Shown one piece after another: positions 12,950-27,500 of a stretch of DNA of 64,000 bases. A model generated the notes under the pieces. That model saw only the letters and a program-made list of their open reading frames with translations. It was not told where the DNA came from and did no database searches. The DNA is from Rhea pennata. Lineage: Eukaryota; Chordata; Aves; Rheiformes; Rheidae. The position numbers and the translations under genes are program-made. Location: assembly GCF_028389875.1 (NCBI RefSeq), contig NC_084663.1, positions 93,563,765-93,627,764 on the forward strand, read 5' to 3'. Position 1 is the stretch's first letter. The number at the start of each line of letters is the position of its first letter.

Positions 12950-15348
12950 CTAATGCAATGCATTTTGATTTCTTTTTCCATTTGATTGCTTGTACACGGT
13001 ATGTCAACTAAGAAATTTGAAGAAGACAAACACAAAATTCGTTAAATGGTTATAAGACAAGTAACTAACTCATCTCAGCTTTGATGGTTCCCAATCATAA
13101 AGCACGGGTTTTAAAGCAGGTATTCTGGTTATTAATTCTTGGAGTAGAATATTTTAGCTTTTCATTACAGCAAAGAGTTAAGTATTAGACTCCTGCCTAT
13201 AATGAAAAATTCAAACATATAGTTCATCAAACAGAATCAAAAGATGACTTGTTCAAAGTGTATTTTACATTGGTCTTATCAGCCAGTCACATAAGATTAC
13301 AAGAAGGTCTTCAAATCCCTGTATAGGAGGGAGCTTTTGGAACAGCACTGTGAAGTCCAGTGCTGGAGGCTAGAACGGGACATGAACCAGCTTCCTTCTT
13401 GACAGAGAGATGCATGATATTTTCTAGATGCTTCTGTGCAGATATTTAAGAATTGGGGATAAGACAAGCTGACCTAAAGATGCTTTATTTTTGACAATAT
13501 ATGCTAGTATTGACATGAGACCACATATAGGGTATCTGGTATTTCAGCGCCAACTACACCTCATCAATTCCAGACGTTAGTCTAAAAGGAATTGTTCATC
13601 TGCCCAGAAGAGGGGTTTTTATTTTAAATGCATCTTACCGGCACTTTCACACCAGCTGCCATGTCCATTAGTATTAAACTCCTGACCACCAGTGTTGTGA
13701 AGAAATACTCTTCTACTAAGCCAGAGATGAGATTGGGCACAGAGTAAAAATGATGCAAGTTTTATATCTTACTGCTTAAAAATAATTGGAACAGTTTACT
13801 AAGGGTTGTGGTGGGATCCCCAAACAAAACAGTAATTAATTAGTAAGGAAATGCTATTGGACTGCCTTTACATAACATTTTGGTGTCAATATTTGTGCAC
13901 ACATGGTGGTCCAACCTACTTTTTGCTAGATCATAGGTTTTGAATCCTTTTGTACATAGTATATGTGTCAAAGGAGCTCATGGATACAAATGATTTGCTC
14001 TATGCAGAAATAATCAAAGGTGTTTTAACATTGACTTCAATATACTGCCTTGAAACTTTTTGTGGTGCCTCTACTCTTGTGTTCTCCAGGTGATCATGGT
14101 TGTTTTCAGGTTTAGGCACCAAACTATCCAGAAGTGGCAGAGAGCATTTGGTTCTTAGGCTTCATCTATGTTTCTGAAAACTAATCTCCATCTCTACTAT
14201 GGCTAAATGGTGCTTGTTTGGATGGAATTATCATGCAGGCTGCCAGTTAAACTGTTCTTGAAATATATACCAAACGTAGGATTTAGGAGGTTTTGTTTCA
14301 AAGTAGTCTGAGGAAATGTCATCCTCATTTTCGTCTGAATGTGGAATGGAATTATTTTGATTTGGAATTTTAGGTCTTTTTTTTTTCTTAAAAACATAAG
14401 CAAAACCTTATTGAAAACATTGTTTTATCTGCATTGAGGTTATTGAAAAAAGAAAAAACACTACCTATTTTTCTCGTAAACAGAAGGTTGCAAAGTCAAC
14501 AAATTTCTAGTTGTTTCGGCAAACTGCTCAGGAGGGAGGGGAACATCTTTTTGTTGGTATGATTGACATTTGTAATTGGCTTGTCAAAAGGCATTTTCTT
14601 AATAATTTCTCTTTTGATAAATTTCTACAGATCCTGATCAAGACTAGTTTGGAAGGATTCTGACTATGGGCAAGTCTTCAGGCTGGTCTATAGTTGCCAC
14701 TGAGAAGCCAGTTCATTATCCATTATCCGACACTGTAGATACTTGGAGACGAAACTGAAGTTGACAACGCATTTGGAAAGGATATTGAATTACTATCATA
14801 AGGTAACAATATGAGGTAACCTAAACTAAATTTGAACTAGTAATTTAGCTCTATAGCCACCTATAGCCCCCAGACCTACTTCATCAGCATTTTGCTCTCT
14901 CAGGTTGGGAAAGATTCCTTAGATCTTAGGACATGTGGCATCTACCTGGAGAATTTCCATCAGTAACAGTGGTGTGCTAATATTTTCTTTACTGGGCAAG
15001 ACAGAAAATGTGCCCCCTTGCTTCCTAACCATAAAAGTCAAGCAGCCAAGTAATTGCTTTTTGCCTCTGATTATCCTGCTGCTCTGATAGATGATGACTG
15101 ATGACTTAACCAGAATCTGTTGTGGGGTCAGAGCTACTTCTCCTTGATGCTTGTCCCTCAGTGAAAACAGTGTGGAGGAGGGGAGGGGAGGGAAGGGAAG
15201 GTAGTTTAAACAGCTTTTCATCTCTATTGGATCCCTGTCAGCAAGGGGAGGAGGAAGTGAAAAGCAATGACCTGAGCATAGTGAACACTGTTGCCATCTT
15301 GCGTCATAATTATTTCATTTCAGAGGGGAAGTTAGGAGCAGCAACAGC

Positions 15349-15406
15349 AATAAAAGCAGCAGTTCCCACCTTGTCTTCCAGAGAAACATCAGTGGGCATC
15401 TGTATC
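15349..15406 (+). promoter_or_regulatory. Possible F5 core promoter / 5' leader
   Basis: An AATAAAAG element at 15,349-15,356 lies about 50 bp before the F5 start codon and could act as a weak TATA-like box. There is no CpG island here, which fits a tissue-restricted (liver-type) promoter. No transcript evidence is available, and the leader length and true start site are unknown. Confidence 0.2.
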
Positions 15407-15567
15407 ATGACACTCCATTGCATACATCTTTTTCTCTTGCTTCTGCTTGGTTCATGGTGGCCAGATTCAGAGAAACATGTGGTGGGAGCTGCGAAGATCA
15501 GAGAGCACTATATTGCTGCTCAGATCACTAGCTGGACCTACAAACCAGAATCTGAGGAAAAGTCCAG
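15407..15567 (+). CDS. F5: F5 exon 1: signal peptide and start of A1
   Basis: It starts at [18 protein letters not shown], a typical secretory signal peptide with a leucine-rich core. The mature N-terminus aligns with the human one around residue 29 ([11 protein letters not shown]), although signal cleavage could fall earlier. The exon ends in AGTCCAG before donor GTAACA, leaving 2 nt of a split Arg codon (residue 54). Confidence 0.95.
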
Positions 15568-18500
15568 GTAACAAAGTTCAAGATAAGGAGGATGAAACTT
15601 GTCCTCTCTTGTGACAGAAAGTGTTTTTAGTCCCCTGAGGCACTTTAGAGCCCAGGAGGACTTTAGAGCCTGATCTTTTGACTTCAGAGGAACTGTGTAT
15701 CTTTGAACAGCATGATCTGAACTGGAGCAAATGAAGTATTAAAACCTCCTTTTTAGTTACTTGCTTAGTTATCAGAATTATTTATATGTTTTCAAAGCAA
15801 TTTTGTTGAATCTGTTCCAGGGCTTGCTTTTATAATCTTCTGTGTGTTTTTTTTCAATGTCATTATTTTGGGGTATATGGATTTTGAGCAATGTTAAGTT
15901 GAGCTTGTTTGGCAGGATTTTGAAAACTTTCAGACTCTAAAATTGGCTGAAGGAAAAATAGCTTCTAATTTGGTTGCCATCACTTTCACTTAAATCAGAG
16001 CCTGATGAACTTTGGAACTAGCTGTTGTTTTTTCTGAGTTGTTCTGTAGTTTTTGTGAAATATTCTTCCTGAGTTTGGCTGAGCAAAGATTGTAGGATCA
16101 AGCATTGCTGTACTATACTAATTTCAAATCTTTTCAGATTGCACTGCAGAATGGCCAGCCTACATTCACACAGCAAACAAGCATATAAAGTATCTTCTTG
16201 TACAACCAATATTATGCTTAAGATTATAAACACTGCAATTGCAATGCTGTACATGGCAAAACTTTAATCTAATTTAGAATTTTGTTTAAATTAGGCTTGG
16301 TGCATATTCTGCATTCACTATAGTCACCATACACAGCTTTTGTTTGTTCATGAAGTGGCATGAAATGGGAGATAATGTTTGTTCTCTCATCCTATGTTGA
16401 ATGGGGCATTTGGACACTACTGAGTGTTTTATATTGGTGGGTGGCTTGTCTTCTTTATTTTGGTTTAGTTTGTGAGATTTTTTTAATGTGTGTTAGATCT
16501 TGTATTTCTGGATGTTATTGGAAGGTGCATTTCCGGTTCAGATTTAAATTTTCTAAATATCGCTCTTTCAAGACTAATTAAAACGAAGTTCCCATGATTT
16601 CTAAAACTCCCCTTGGAAATTCAATGCAACTGATATGAGCATAATGTCAGAGTGGCAAGATAGGAGAAAATATGATTTAAATGTAGGAAGCCAAATGCCA
16701 TTTGAGTAGTGACCTAGGCATGTGAATTTAGTATTTAGATCTTCATTCTCACCTGCACTGAATGCATCAATGTAAGCATCAGCTGGTATTTCTCTAAGCA
16801 TCACTTAGCAGATAGATGGATTTCACGCTGTAGAAATCAAGTGACTGTCTGAAATCTCAGTTTAAATATTATGTGACTAAGTAGGAGTTTTTCATACAGT
16901 GCCTGTTGAGATATCTCACATAAGTGTTTAGAGCAAGTTCATATCCTGAATGCATCCAACTAACTTTCTAGAATTTCTAGAAATTTAACCAAAAAGAAAG
17001 AAAGAAAAAGGATATTTATTGAGCCTGAGTCTTCAAAGACATTTCAGTATGTAACGCTCTCTGATTTCAGTAGAAGCTGAATGTCTAAGTGCAGTTTAAG
17101 AATATGACAGTTTGCGGGGTTTAGTACTAAGTAACTGAAGAGCTGCTGAAAAGAAAATAGATTCTTCCTGAATTATTACCTTAATTATTTTTCTTGGGTT
17201 TCATTTTCATTTACTGAAAATCACAGGAGTTTAGATAGGTCACTTAACTTCTCTGAGCCTCAGTCTTTTTATCTTCATAGAGTTCTCTTGGTTAGCATGT
17301 GCAAGTGATATTTGTAAGGCACTTGAAAGCAAAGTAAAAATGTATTATTTTTGCATACAATGCTGCTGATTCCAAGATTGAAGGTTATGTATCTAGACCT
17401 GATTGCATTGTCTGAGATTTTTGAAGTGCTAGTAACTTAAGTGTTCTGTTCCTTCTAGCTCTACAATCGCTATTAATAAATTTCCTCTTCCACCCTATAG
17501 CCTGATGTGCAGAGTACATTGACATATTAGGAACAGCATTTGTCAATGAGGATTACATATCACACCCTTCTCCTTAAGAGTAAAATCAAATTTTGTCAAT
17601 GATTTCAAAGACAGCAGAATGAATTGAAACAGGTACTGCTTCTGCCTGACTCTGTTAGTGTGAGGGAGTGTCACAAAAGGATTTACACCTTTACAAAAAG
17701 AGATGTCCTCATTATGCACCCTGAATGTCACTGTGAAGCAGCCTCACTTTTTATCCCTGCCCATTCTCTGTCCATGTGCAGCCCATCAACTTCCCACTTT
17801 CAAACACATACCTTGCTTAACTGAAAGGGCAATATATATATATAAAAAAAGCAAGTAGACTTACTGTTGGATCCAGCAATAGCAAATACCAAGAAAATCA
17901 CCAGTAAATGTGAAACTGAACACACACCATGCTCCCACCAGCCCTCATTTCTCTATTACTCACGTTCTGGAGGTGTTGTATGCTGATTTCTTTCTGGTTG
18001 CTTGAGTATTTTCTAAAATAAAGCATGCGAGAGAGGGGGAGAGAGAGGAAGATATGTGTTGATTGAGTGATTGTCAGGAAACAGTTTTATATTTATCTGA
18101 AAGCACAGCAGCTGCAGATGCTTGCTATTAATGCCATTATACAATCATTGTGGTGAGTCTTAAAGCTCAAGCATGGGACTGAGTAAAGAAAAATCCAGGT
18201 TTCTCTTACTGTTCTGTCAGTTTCATTTCCTGAGATAACTGCTAGACAGCATTGGCATCTATGAGAATCTTTGATCTTTTAATTTTTATCCTAACTCTTC
18301 TGGTTTCAGATTGGCACATTCAGATCCTGTGTTTAAGAAAATTGCTTACAGAGAATATGAAGTGGATTTTAAAAAAGAAAAGCCAGCAAATAAATTTACA
18401 GGTAAATTGGAAGGAAATGTTCTGAGGTATTTTTGTTTGATGCTTCTCTTAAAGCCAGTAACAAGCTAGGCAAGCTTGTACTTTTTTGCCCGTTATTTTG

Positions 18501-21500
18501 CACACCAACCAGACAGATGCAAAGTATGAGGTCTCTACAGTGCACTAGCCCTCTGAGAGGCCATAAAGAAGTTGGATTTTGAGAGGCTGGTGCTCAATGC
18601 TCTCTGCAAATCAGTTGCGCAGTACAGAGTTTTTTTCTTAGTTTTCTGCATCTAGTGAGACTCCCCCTGCATGTTTAGAATTGTACAGAACAGTCACAGT
18701 GATGACACTATGAATTCAATTGGAAAGAACCTAAGGCCTGAGACTGAATAGACTGAATATTGTGATAGATCATTGGAAAGGAAAAGACAACTATGAAGAC
18801 GAGAGTGAGAGATATCCCCTTGCCTTTACCATGTATTACTACTTGAAGTTGCTTTAGGTAGGTGGGGATAGGTTCTCATGCCATCCATAAGTATGGTACT
18901 TACATTCTGATACTTAGGCAGAAGTTTTATACTCCACATGTACTTCATATTAATCAATACGGTAACTTTAGGTGTTACAGCCACTTAAATTTCAAAGTGG
19001 TTGATGGTATCAATTTGTTACAAGTCAGCCTGAAAGGTCTAGCCTATGATCTGATTCCTTTCAGTTTTGTACATTATCCTGTCTTTTCTGAAACTGCTGC
19101 TTTCTTTTCAGAGAAGGAGATTTGCAGAATAGTTTTACAGAATTGCTAAATGGCGGGGAGTAGGGATACAAGCCCGTTTTAAAATCTTTTGCAGGCAATG
19201 CCTAAAGAAATTTGCAACATGGAACTGATTATGTCTTTAGATGACATTCTGTGATTGTTCTTGTTCTGCGACTTCTGGCATTGAGAGTGCTACTCAAAAA
19301 AATGTGCTTGAATGCCTATCTAAACTTTTAGACTTTAAAATATCTGCCTTTCTTAGTAGTGTCTGATTAAATTTTATGTGAAGGATTCTTAGAAATTCCT
19401 AATGAACTTCAAAATGAACCTTTTGATAAATATCTGGAAAATACCTTTTTTCAGATCTACCATTTCCTATGATTTTAGTTTTAGTTGCCAACACACGATT
19501 TGTAGCATTGTTGACTAAGCTGCAGGTGTTAAATTCCCATGTGCCTTTTTACAGGTAAATTTTCATTGTGATAGTATTACATACTCTGCCTGTGTTTTGT
19601 ACAACCTATAGTTTATGAGAGCTCATGTTCCCTGCTGGGGAAGGAGAACTCTTCCTTTCACTAAACGCTGTTTTACTCATATTTTGCTCTCTCCTTATCA
19701 TGAATAACTACAGGACTGCTGGGACCAACTCTTCGTGCTGAAGTGGGAGATACTTTAATAGTTCATTTTAAGAACATGGCTGACAAACCAGTCAGCATTC
19801 ATCCCCAAGGCATAGCTTACAACAAAGAGGCTGAAGGTAAATACTATAAAAACTCCATGTTTTGTTCTTTTACTTGTAGACTACTGCATGAAATATAGAG
19901 AGGGGCCCAGGCCAATGTTTGGAGACATGTGTAGCACAAATACCTGTTGATCAAGCGTGGGTTAGAACTTCGCACCTGTTAGCTCCATTCTTGTTCATCA
20001 GTGTAGTTCTAGCATGTAGTTCTATACATGCCAGTGTTGTATGGCATGTATATTCTCCACACCAACTCCCTGCCTGTGTTTGGGTGTTAGCAATCTGAGG
20101 AAAAACAAGGGTGCTTCATGCTTCCTGGCAGAAGCTGAACTTACATACTTGGATAGTACTAATATAGATAGATGGTTTTCTAGTTTGCCACAGTGGTTGA
20201 GTCCTATATGGATAGAATTAGCAGGTTTCTAAATGCTCAACTTCATGCTGTCCAGCCATTTAATTTCATCTAATAATCAAATTAAGAATGGAACACAATT
20301 ATGATGTTGGAACCAAGTGTTAGTCAGATGGACTGCAAAGTTGCCACAGGAAAGTAAGTGTAATGGTGGAGAGACCTTCTAAAATTTTGTAGGGCTGCAA
20401 AGACAGCCTGCGCCAGGCATAGAGACTGACTCTTGTGCTAGAGAGTATGTATTCTTATAAAGAGAAGCAGCTTCAACTGTGGGGATTTATGAGATGCCTT
20501 CTCCCACAATAACCTGAAAGTTGCTGTTTCCCTGGCTTAAACTGAATGGAACGGAGCAAAGACGTGAACCCGTTGCCCCTACTTCTCATAGAAAGAGCTC
20601 CAGCTATGGCTATTATAGCAAGGAAGAGAGTGACCGCAGAAAAGTGTTTGTGTTGAAGAGGATCTGTTTCTTTAGGGATTTTGGACTTTTCTTTCCCAGT
20701 AGAGATTTTAGTGGAGGAGAAAGGAAGAGACAGGGATTCTAAACTTCAAAAGTTTTGCAAGGCAACACTGATGTAGAAAACCCTGAGAAAGTCCTCCATG
20801 AGCTGATCTGTAGACTGCATGAGGGTCTGACAACTTTGTGACCTTTGAAACGAGTAGGTGGTTAGCTGTTTGCAAAGCAAGTGAACTTCAGGACATTATC
20901 TTGATTCCTCTCGTAGTGCTTGCGGTAAACATCCACAAAGTTTTCAGAGGACATAATCTTGTAATTGCAAAATATTCTATTTTAGTAAATGTAAATCCTT
21001 AAAGTTGGAATTAAAAATATTTCTAAATCCCTTGCAGTAGTGTACATCAAGGTATTACTGGTAAAGGACATGACAGTGTTGATAATATTATTCTAATACT
21101 CAGCATTTCATGCCTGGCTTTGTGTTGTTTTGCCCCTGGAGCCCTCGTTTGTTCTGGTGACAAAAGAGCATAACATGCATCCAAGTTGAAAGTTCAACGC
21201 CTGCACTAGCACAAAGTTTGAATTGCCTTGCTCTAAGTGCTGAGCCAGAGCTCTGATCAGCAGTTTACAAATTACTGTGTTGATGATGAAGCTGGTTGAA
21301 ATGTTTTGAATCCTGGAAAAATGTGTGAGAAATACTAATATTCTGAAGGATTAGGAGGCAAAAGTATTTTCTGTTTTCAAATAACTACAGAACTAGTTGG
21401 AATTTACTTTTATTTCTTAGGTTTTTTGGGTGTCTGACTTTTAGGGTGTTTATTTGAGGGTTTCTTCATTGTGTGGGTACAAAAGGAGTTTTCTTGCTTT

Positions 21501-24500
21501 CCATGGAGTTGAATAGAACATATGTTATTGGAAGTGATAAGCGATTCAGTTTAACTATTATGTTGATTTGCCTTTTGCACCTAGAATTTTGATGATATCT
21601 CTGGATCCTCTCTGAGATCGTGTATTTTTGTTTGATATCATAGGCAGAGATTAGGATCTGTGATATTACTGCCATTTGGATTTGCAGTGCACCAAAGGCA
21701 TAAGGCAGCGCTAGCCTGCACAATGGCTGGCTTTAAGTAGAATAATCAGAAAGCTGAAAAAGTAGGCAGTTAGTATTCAGCCTCCGCAGAATGACATTAA
21801 GCAGAGGCTGAAGCTTCATGACATCCTAACCCCAGTCATGCTAGTAAAGAGCCCCACCTTTTGGCAGTAATGACAATCCTAGGAAATTTTGACTCAGTAA
21901 GAAATAGGACAATGAAACAGATGCTCTGCTTGCTCCTGTTCTTACTCGCAATATGAGTGGAATCTGGAGTCATCTCAATGAAACTGAAGTATGATGTAGG
22001 CAAGAAATAGATAAAGATTTTGCATACTAATTATAAGAAGAACATTCTATATGCTTTAGTTCTTCTTCATGCCACCTTATTGCATGGCTCTCTTCCTGGT
22101 AGGTTCTCTATATGATGACAGAACATCATCTGTGGAAAAACAAGATGATGCTGTGCTTCCAGGCCACATCTACGTATATGTGTGGGATATTACTGAAGAA
22201 GTTGGGCCAAGAGAAGCTGACCTTCCATGTCTTACTTATGCCTATTATTCTCATGAGAACATGGCAATGGATTTTAACTCTGGTCTGATTGGAGCATTGC
22301 TCATCTGTAAGAAAGGTAATAAAACCATTTGTGTAGTAGGTATCAGCTCTAAGGTAATGTGATCTCATTCTTAATAAAATTAAGGTTGTATGATAATGAG
22401 GGACAGTATATTATTTTCCTTTCCCCATGTTTACATGTAGTGCAAAGAAAATGCTTTTCAATGTCTTTTCTTTCAGATAGTAAAATTTTAAATGCCTACT
22501 TTTATGCAGGTTAGTACAGATTAGCCCTATAATTGTAGAATGGACAGTGTTATTAATAGATAATGTTATTAATTAATAGATAGTGTATTAATTGCATTTT
22601 CAGTTGCTTAACTATTAAATATATGACCTCCGCTGTCCCATCTCAGAATGGATATTTTTTAAAACTTCACTTGAACTAATTCAGCCATTCCAGAGAATAA
22701 GTGAAGGAAATAATCATTGCTTTACTCATGCCTTTTCAAGCCTTCCCGATTAAGAGGTTGTAGCTCCCTCTTCTGTAACAAAGATTTGAATCTCTGGGCA
22801 GTGTTTCTTTTGGTAGTATTTTGAATGTGTCTAAATTAAAACAGATTATGTATCTTTGAAAACTAAGGTGCATGCAAACAGAGACTTGAGAGTTTAGCAG
22901 TTTGTCTCTGGATTCCACTAACCTCCATTAACACAAACTGATGTCTTCTAGGACATAACTGTTAGGTAAATGCTGTTGGTTTGAGGTAAGTCTGAAATAG
23001 CATGCCACTGAATAAGCTACCTAACCTATTTGCTGGTCTCTTGAATCCTAAATTCATCAAATTATATAGTCGTCTTTTAGTAGAAGTCCTGTGAGTTATT
23101 TAGCTTGGTCCTTCTTCCCTGAAGTTTGAGTCAAATGTTTTGTATAGACAGCAGACTGCATATAGTTGGACCTCAAACCTTCCTTGAAAGAAAACATACA
23201 ACTAGTTCAGTGTGGGTTGCACAAAAGCACTCTTCTCACTGTTAGACATCCTTTTAATTACAAGGTGTGCCTGTTTATATCACCCCAAAGGATTGGCATC
23301 AAGATTAATCATGTTCTTCTCAAAGTTTTTGGAGAGCTAGTGCTTCTAGTGTTATTTAGGATTTGTTATCACCCTAATATTCTTGAATTTTATTCTTTCT
23401 TTATGTGAGTACACACACATTTTATTGGTGGCATTAATCTCGATGAATGATTTGGAATTGTTTTCCTTTCTTCTCTGGTTTCTCAGATTCATAGATATAT
23501 TGTGGGATGAGTTGGATATGAGGTTGAGATGGATTGGTTTGATCACTGTCTTCAAGGCAATTTGAGTGTATGTTTCTGCCTAGAACATATGCAAATTTGC
23601 TTATCTAAGCAAAGGCAAATGCATAACTACTCAAATTTTTAAGATTTTTGGACAGTGTTTGAGCACTGTATGGGGAAGATGGAAGCCGAAGCAGAGAGAT
23701 ACTGTAGATGTACAAAAAGCCTGACACATTATGAGCAGCATAGATGGTATAAGCTGGGAAGGTTATAGAAAGGAAGTTTTTGAGTTAAAGCACTGACTGA
23801 ACACACTAAATCCTCTGTTAATCTGAGGCTTCCTCTGTGCAAAAAAGCTGGATTTTGTAGCTTGTAAATAAATAGACTTGTTAGAAATCACACCTGTATC
23901 ACAAACTCTACTAGGTAGTTTCTTATACTTGATTCAGTTTTACAATATTTGTCAAAGTCTTTCTTAGGTAAAGACAGTTTGTTGAGAGGTCTGTTTTATG
24001 CATTTTAAAGGAGCTTCTTAGCTCAGTGCAGTGCTTGAGAAGACCATGTTTGCATTGCAGATGACTATATTGTAGTTCCTCTCTTTGTCTGGTAGTCCAA
24101 GAGAAGAGGCCAGGGTCGAATGGGATCAGAAGGCTGTTCTGCTCTCCCATTTGTTAAGGTGATCCCTGCAACACATTGCCAGAATTGTCTGAGGCAATTC
24201 ATTGCCTATTGCTTAATCTCCTCTCGAATATTATAGGCTTTCAGTTTCATGGTTACCTAACCCAAGAGCATTTTCAGAAATAAGTTCACTTTATGACAGT
24301 TCTTAAGATCATTTCTGGTCAGGCTCAGTCATTACATGCTGACAGTTGAAAAGAGAGTCGAGAGGAGGTAAGCTCATTAAGTACATATGAATGTCATTAC
24401 ACTGATGTGGAAACTGCTTCACTTCTGCTAGAATTAAGACCTGTTGTTTCTCCTTCAGGAAGCCTAGAGGAGGATGGGTCGCAGAAACTTTTCAACAGGG

Positions 24501-27500
24501 AGTATGTGCTGATGTTTGGTGTGTTTGATGAAAGCAAAAGTTGGCAAAAGTCATCATCACTGAAGTACACAATTAATGGCTATGCTGATGGGACATTACC
24601 AGGTACTGTGCAACCATATGCAACCTGAAATGAGCATTGGTGAAGACTGAATATTGCATTTCTTTGCTTTGTTTTGTGCAAGAGAACAGGAATGCAGAGG
24701 AATGGGATACATCTTCTTTATAACATGCTTATGGTCGTAAGCATCTGTGTTGCTGGAAGGACATCAAGCCATTTTGCTGATACATTCGAAGAACAAGATT
24801 ACTAACTTTAAAAAATAAGAAATTCCTCTTTCTTTACTCAGCTGCTGATCAGTCAGTGACGTGGTTAATTGAAATGCTTGTTTTAGAGCGCATGGAATGT
24901 ATCAGATGGAAAGCTTCCTTCAAGTGAAAAGTCATTTACCAGTCATTCAAACAACTGAGTGAGAGGACTTGGAAGGTGGTAATGGGACTGTTCTGTCATT
25001 AGCATTTTCCCATTGTTCTCCTAATGAACTGCTTTCATACTTCTCTCCAGTCCATTGAACAAATAAAAAAATGTGTTGGTTTTTGGTGTTGTTGTTGTTT
25101 CTCTTTTAGACAAATACCATTGCATAGAGTAGTTACTTTCATTAAACCTAGCCTTATTCTTTAGCTTGGCTCCTTGCCATATTTTACAAAGACAGATCTG
25201 ATGTCTGAAATAGTATGTGGCTTTTCTACCGCCTTTTACAGCTCCACATAAGCCAAATTGTTACTTGCATGTAAGATTTAGGCACCTAGTCTTCCATTGA
25301 CTTTAAAGGATTTTGGTACCTATTTTATTTACCTGTTTTTGAAAATTATTCTTCAGGAGCAGGATTTTCTTATTATTATTATTATTTTGAGCAGAGATTC
25401 ACTTCTGACCTCCTGTGGAACATGGTGAACTTGCATGATTCACCTGCATTCTGAATCTTGTTCTCCTTTTTCTTTCAGACTTAGAGGTTTGCACCTATGA
25501 CAACATTAGTTGGCATTTAATAGGCATGAGTTCCAAGCCAGAAATCTTCTCCATTCATATCAATGGCCAGACCATGCAGCAAAGACATCACCGAGTTTCT
25601 ACTGTTAACCTAGTGGGAGGAGCATCGACCACAGTGAACATGACCGTCAGTGAAGAAGGAAGGTGGCTGATATCATCTCTTGTTCAGAAGCATCTGCAAG
25701 GCAAGGAAACATATATTTACTCAGCATTTTAGAGGTTGTACTTTTCTTCTGTATGTCCCAGAGGGCTCCTGCCTTTTTTCAATGGTACAGTTACTGCGTT
25801 TCGGATGGTTGACATACTAAGAAACCACTGGAGGTAGGGCATTCTGTTGGAATTAGAACTACAGAACAAACTAAAAGGCATTGTTATCTGCAGCTATACT
25901 GCTTTGTGCAGATCACAGAGCCACAATGAGTCAGAGTTCTAGCTTCTAGGTCTCTGGGGAGTGTTCAGATAAACAGAATTACAAAAATTTCCCGTTCCTT
26001 CTGTTTCCTGAGAAGCTGAGCATTTTCAACTGAGAACCACTCAATCTGGTGAAAATATTTGCTGTTCATCTTTTGAAAGTGGGTAATAAGTTCAGCTGAT
26101 ATTTTCAAAAGCACAAGTTGAATGAACTGCTGTATCCTACTTGATTGATGTGGGCTTCTCAAAAGGTGCCAGCCTACGTGCTTACAGTCTTTTCAAGCCT
26201 GAAAAGATAACATTTGGATGAACCAATGCTTGCAAGCAGCCTAAGCTAAAGAAATGAGAAATGCAGTGGAAGTGGCAAGGGTGCATAAAATGAAAAATCA
26301 CTATTGTACTCTGCTTCTTTTCAATTAGCTGGACTGCATGGTTACCTCAGTGTAAGAGGCTGCGAGGACAAAGAGGTGAAGAAGAAGAGTCTCTCCTTTA
26401 GAGAACGCCTTATGGTCAAGAACTGGGAGTATTTCATTGCTGCAGAAGAAGTTACTTGGGATTATGCCCCAAATATTCCAGACAACCTTGACAGGTAAAA
26501 TAATACTTTGTCAACGTAATATGAAGTGTTAACTTGGAATCACAGAATAAGTTAAGTTTGAGAAGAACTCTGGAGGTCATCTCACTCAAATTCACACTCT
26601 GAGAAGGGCCAACTTCAATGTTAGTTCCAACTGCAAAATTAGACCAATTGCACAGGGCCTTTTCTATTTAAGTTTTCAGTATCTCGAAGGATAGGTACTC
26701 TGCAACCTTTCTGGGCACCTGTTCAACCTCACTGTGAAAAGGTTTTTCCTTATAACTAATCAGACTTTATTGTGTTGCAGCTTGTGCACATTCCATCTCA
26801 TCCTTTCACTATACAACTCTGAGAAGAGTCTGGTTCCATTTTCTGTGAAACCTCACGTTAGGTAGTTGAAGATAAATATAAGATGCTCCCTTAAGATGCT
26901 CCATTAATCCTCTCTTCTTGAGGCTGAACAAACCCTGTCTCTGCTTGTATGTCATGCTCCAGCCTTTAATCATCTTGGTGACTCTCCATTGGACTCACTC
27001 CAGCATGTGAACATCTTTCTTATGCTGGGAAGCCCAAAACTGGACACCTTCTTCCTAATGGGGAGCCCAAAATATGAAATGGCTTAGGAAATATTCTATC
27101 TAGCATGCAGATCTAATTCCTAAAGAGAAAAGTAAGGAGGAAATACTTCTGGAGAATAGGAGTTTTAAAAAGATCTGTATAATAAAGCGTTTAGAGAGTG
27201 GGAGAAAGATTTCTCTGTAAAAAATGATCTTTGTGTGACACCAAGAGGAAATGCAGTAAAAGTCTTAATAAATAAGCAATTTGGGATATTTTGTTCAATT
27301 TATCTCTAAGGTACATGACGTCATGGTACACAGTACTGCCAGTGCAATGTACGGAAAAATCTGTGCTCTGACAATCCCTCACTGCTGGAGCACTGTTGAC
27401 CCTTGCTGTTCATGGGTCAACTATAGAACCTCTTGTTTCATCCTGGTAATTATTCAGATAAACTGAAACTGGCAACTTTTCAAGCTGATGCTCATAACAA

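Larger units (their letters stand above)
1522..15121. other. Upstream flank of F5, no confident gene
   Basis: I find no gene I can name in this 13.6-kb stretch. It holds scattered homopolymer runs, a short CR1 tail near 5.2 kb, a 102-bp direct repeat at 12.3 and 12.8 kb, a GT-rich patch near 11,500, and three short exon-like segments listed separately. In mammals the SELP gene lies just upstream of F5. I saw no lectin, EGF or sushi-type exon here, but a by-eye scan could miss one. Confidence 0.5.

Noticed and set aside
15122-15406. Upstream in-frame extension of F5 exon 1
   Set aside because: The frame is open for 95 codons before the start but contains no ATG, and the signal peptide begins directly at the 15,407 ATG. 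It is 5' flank, not coding.
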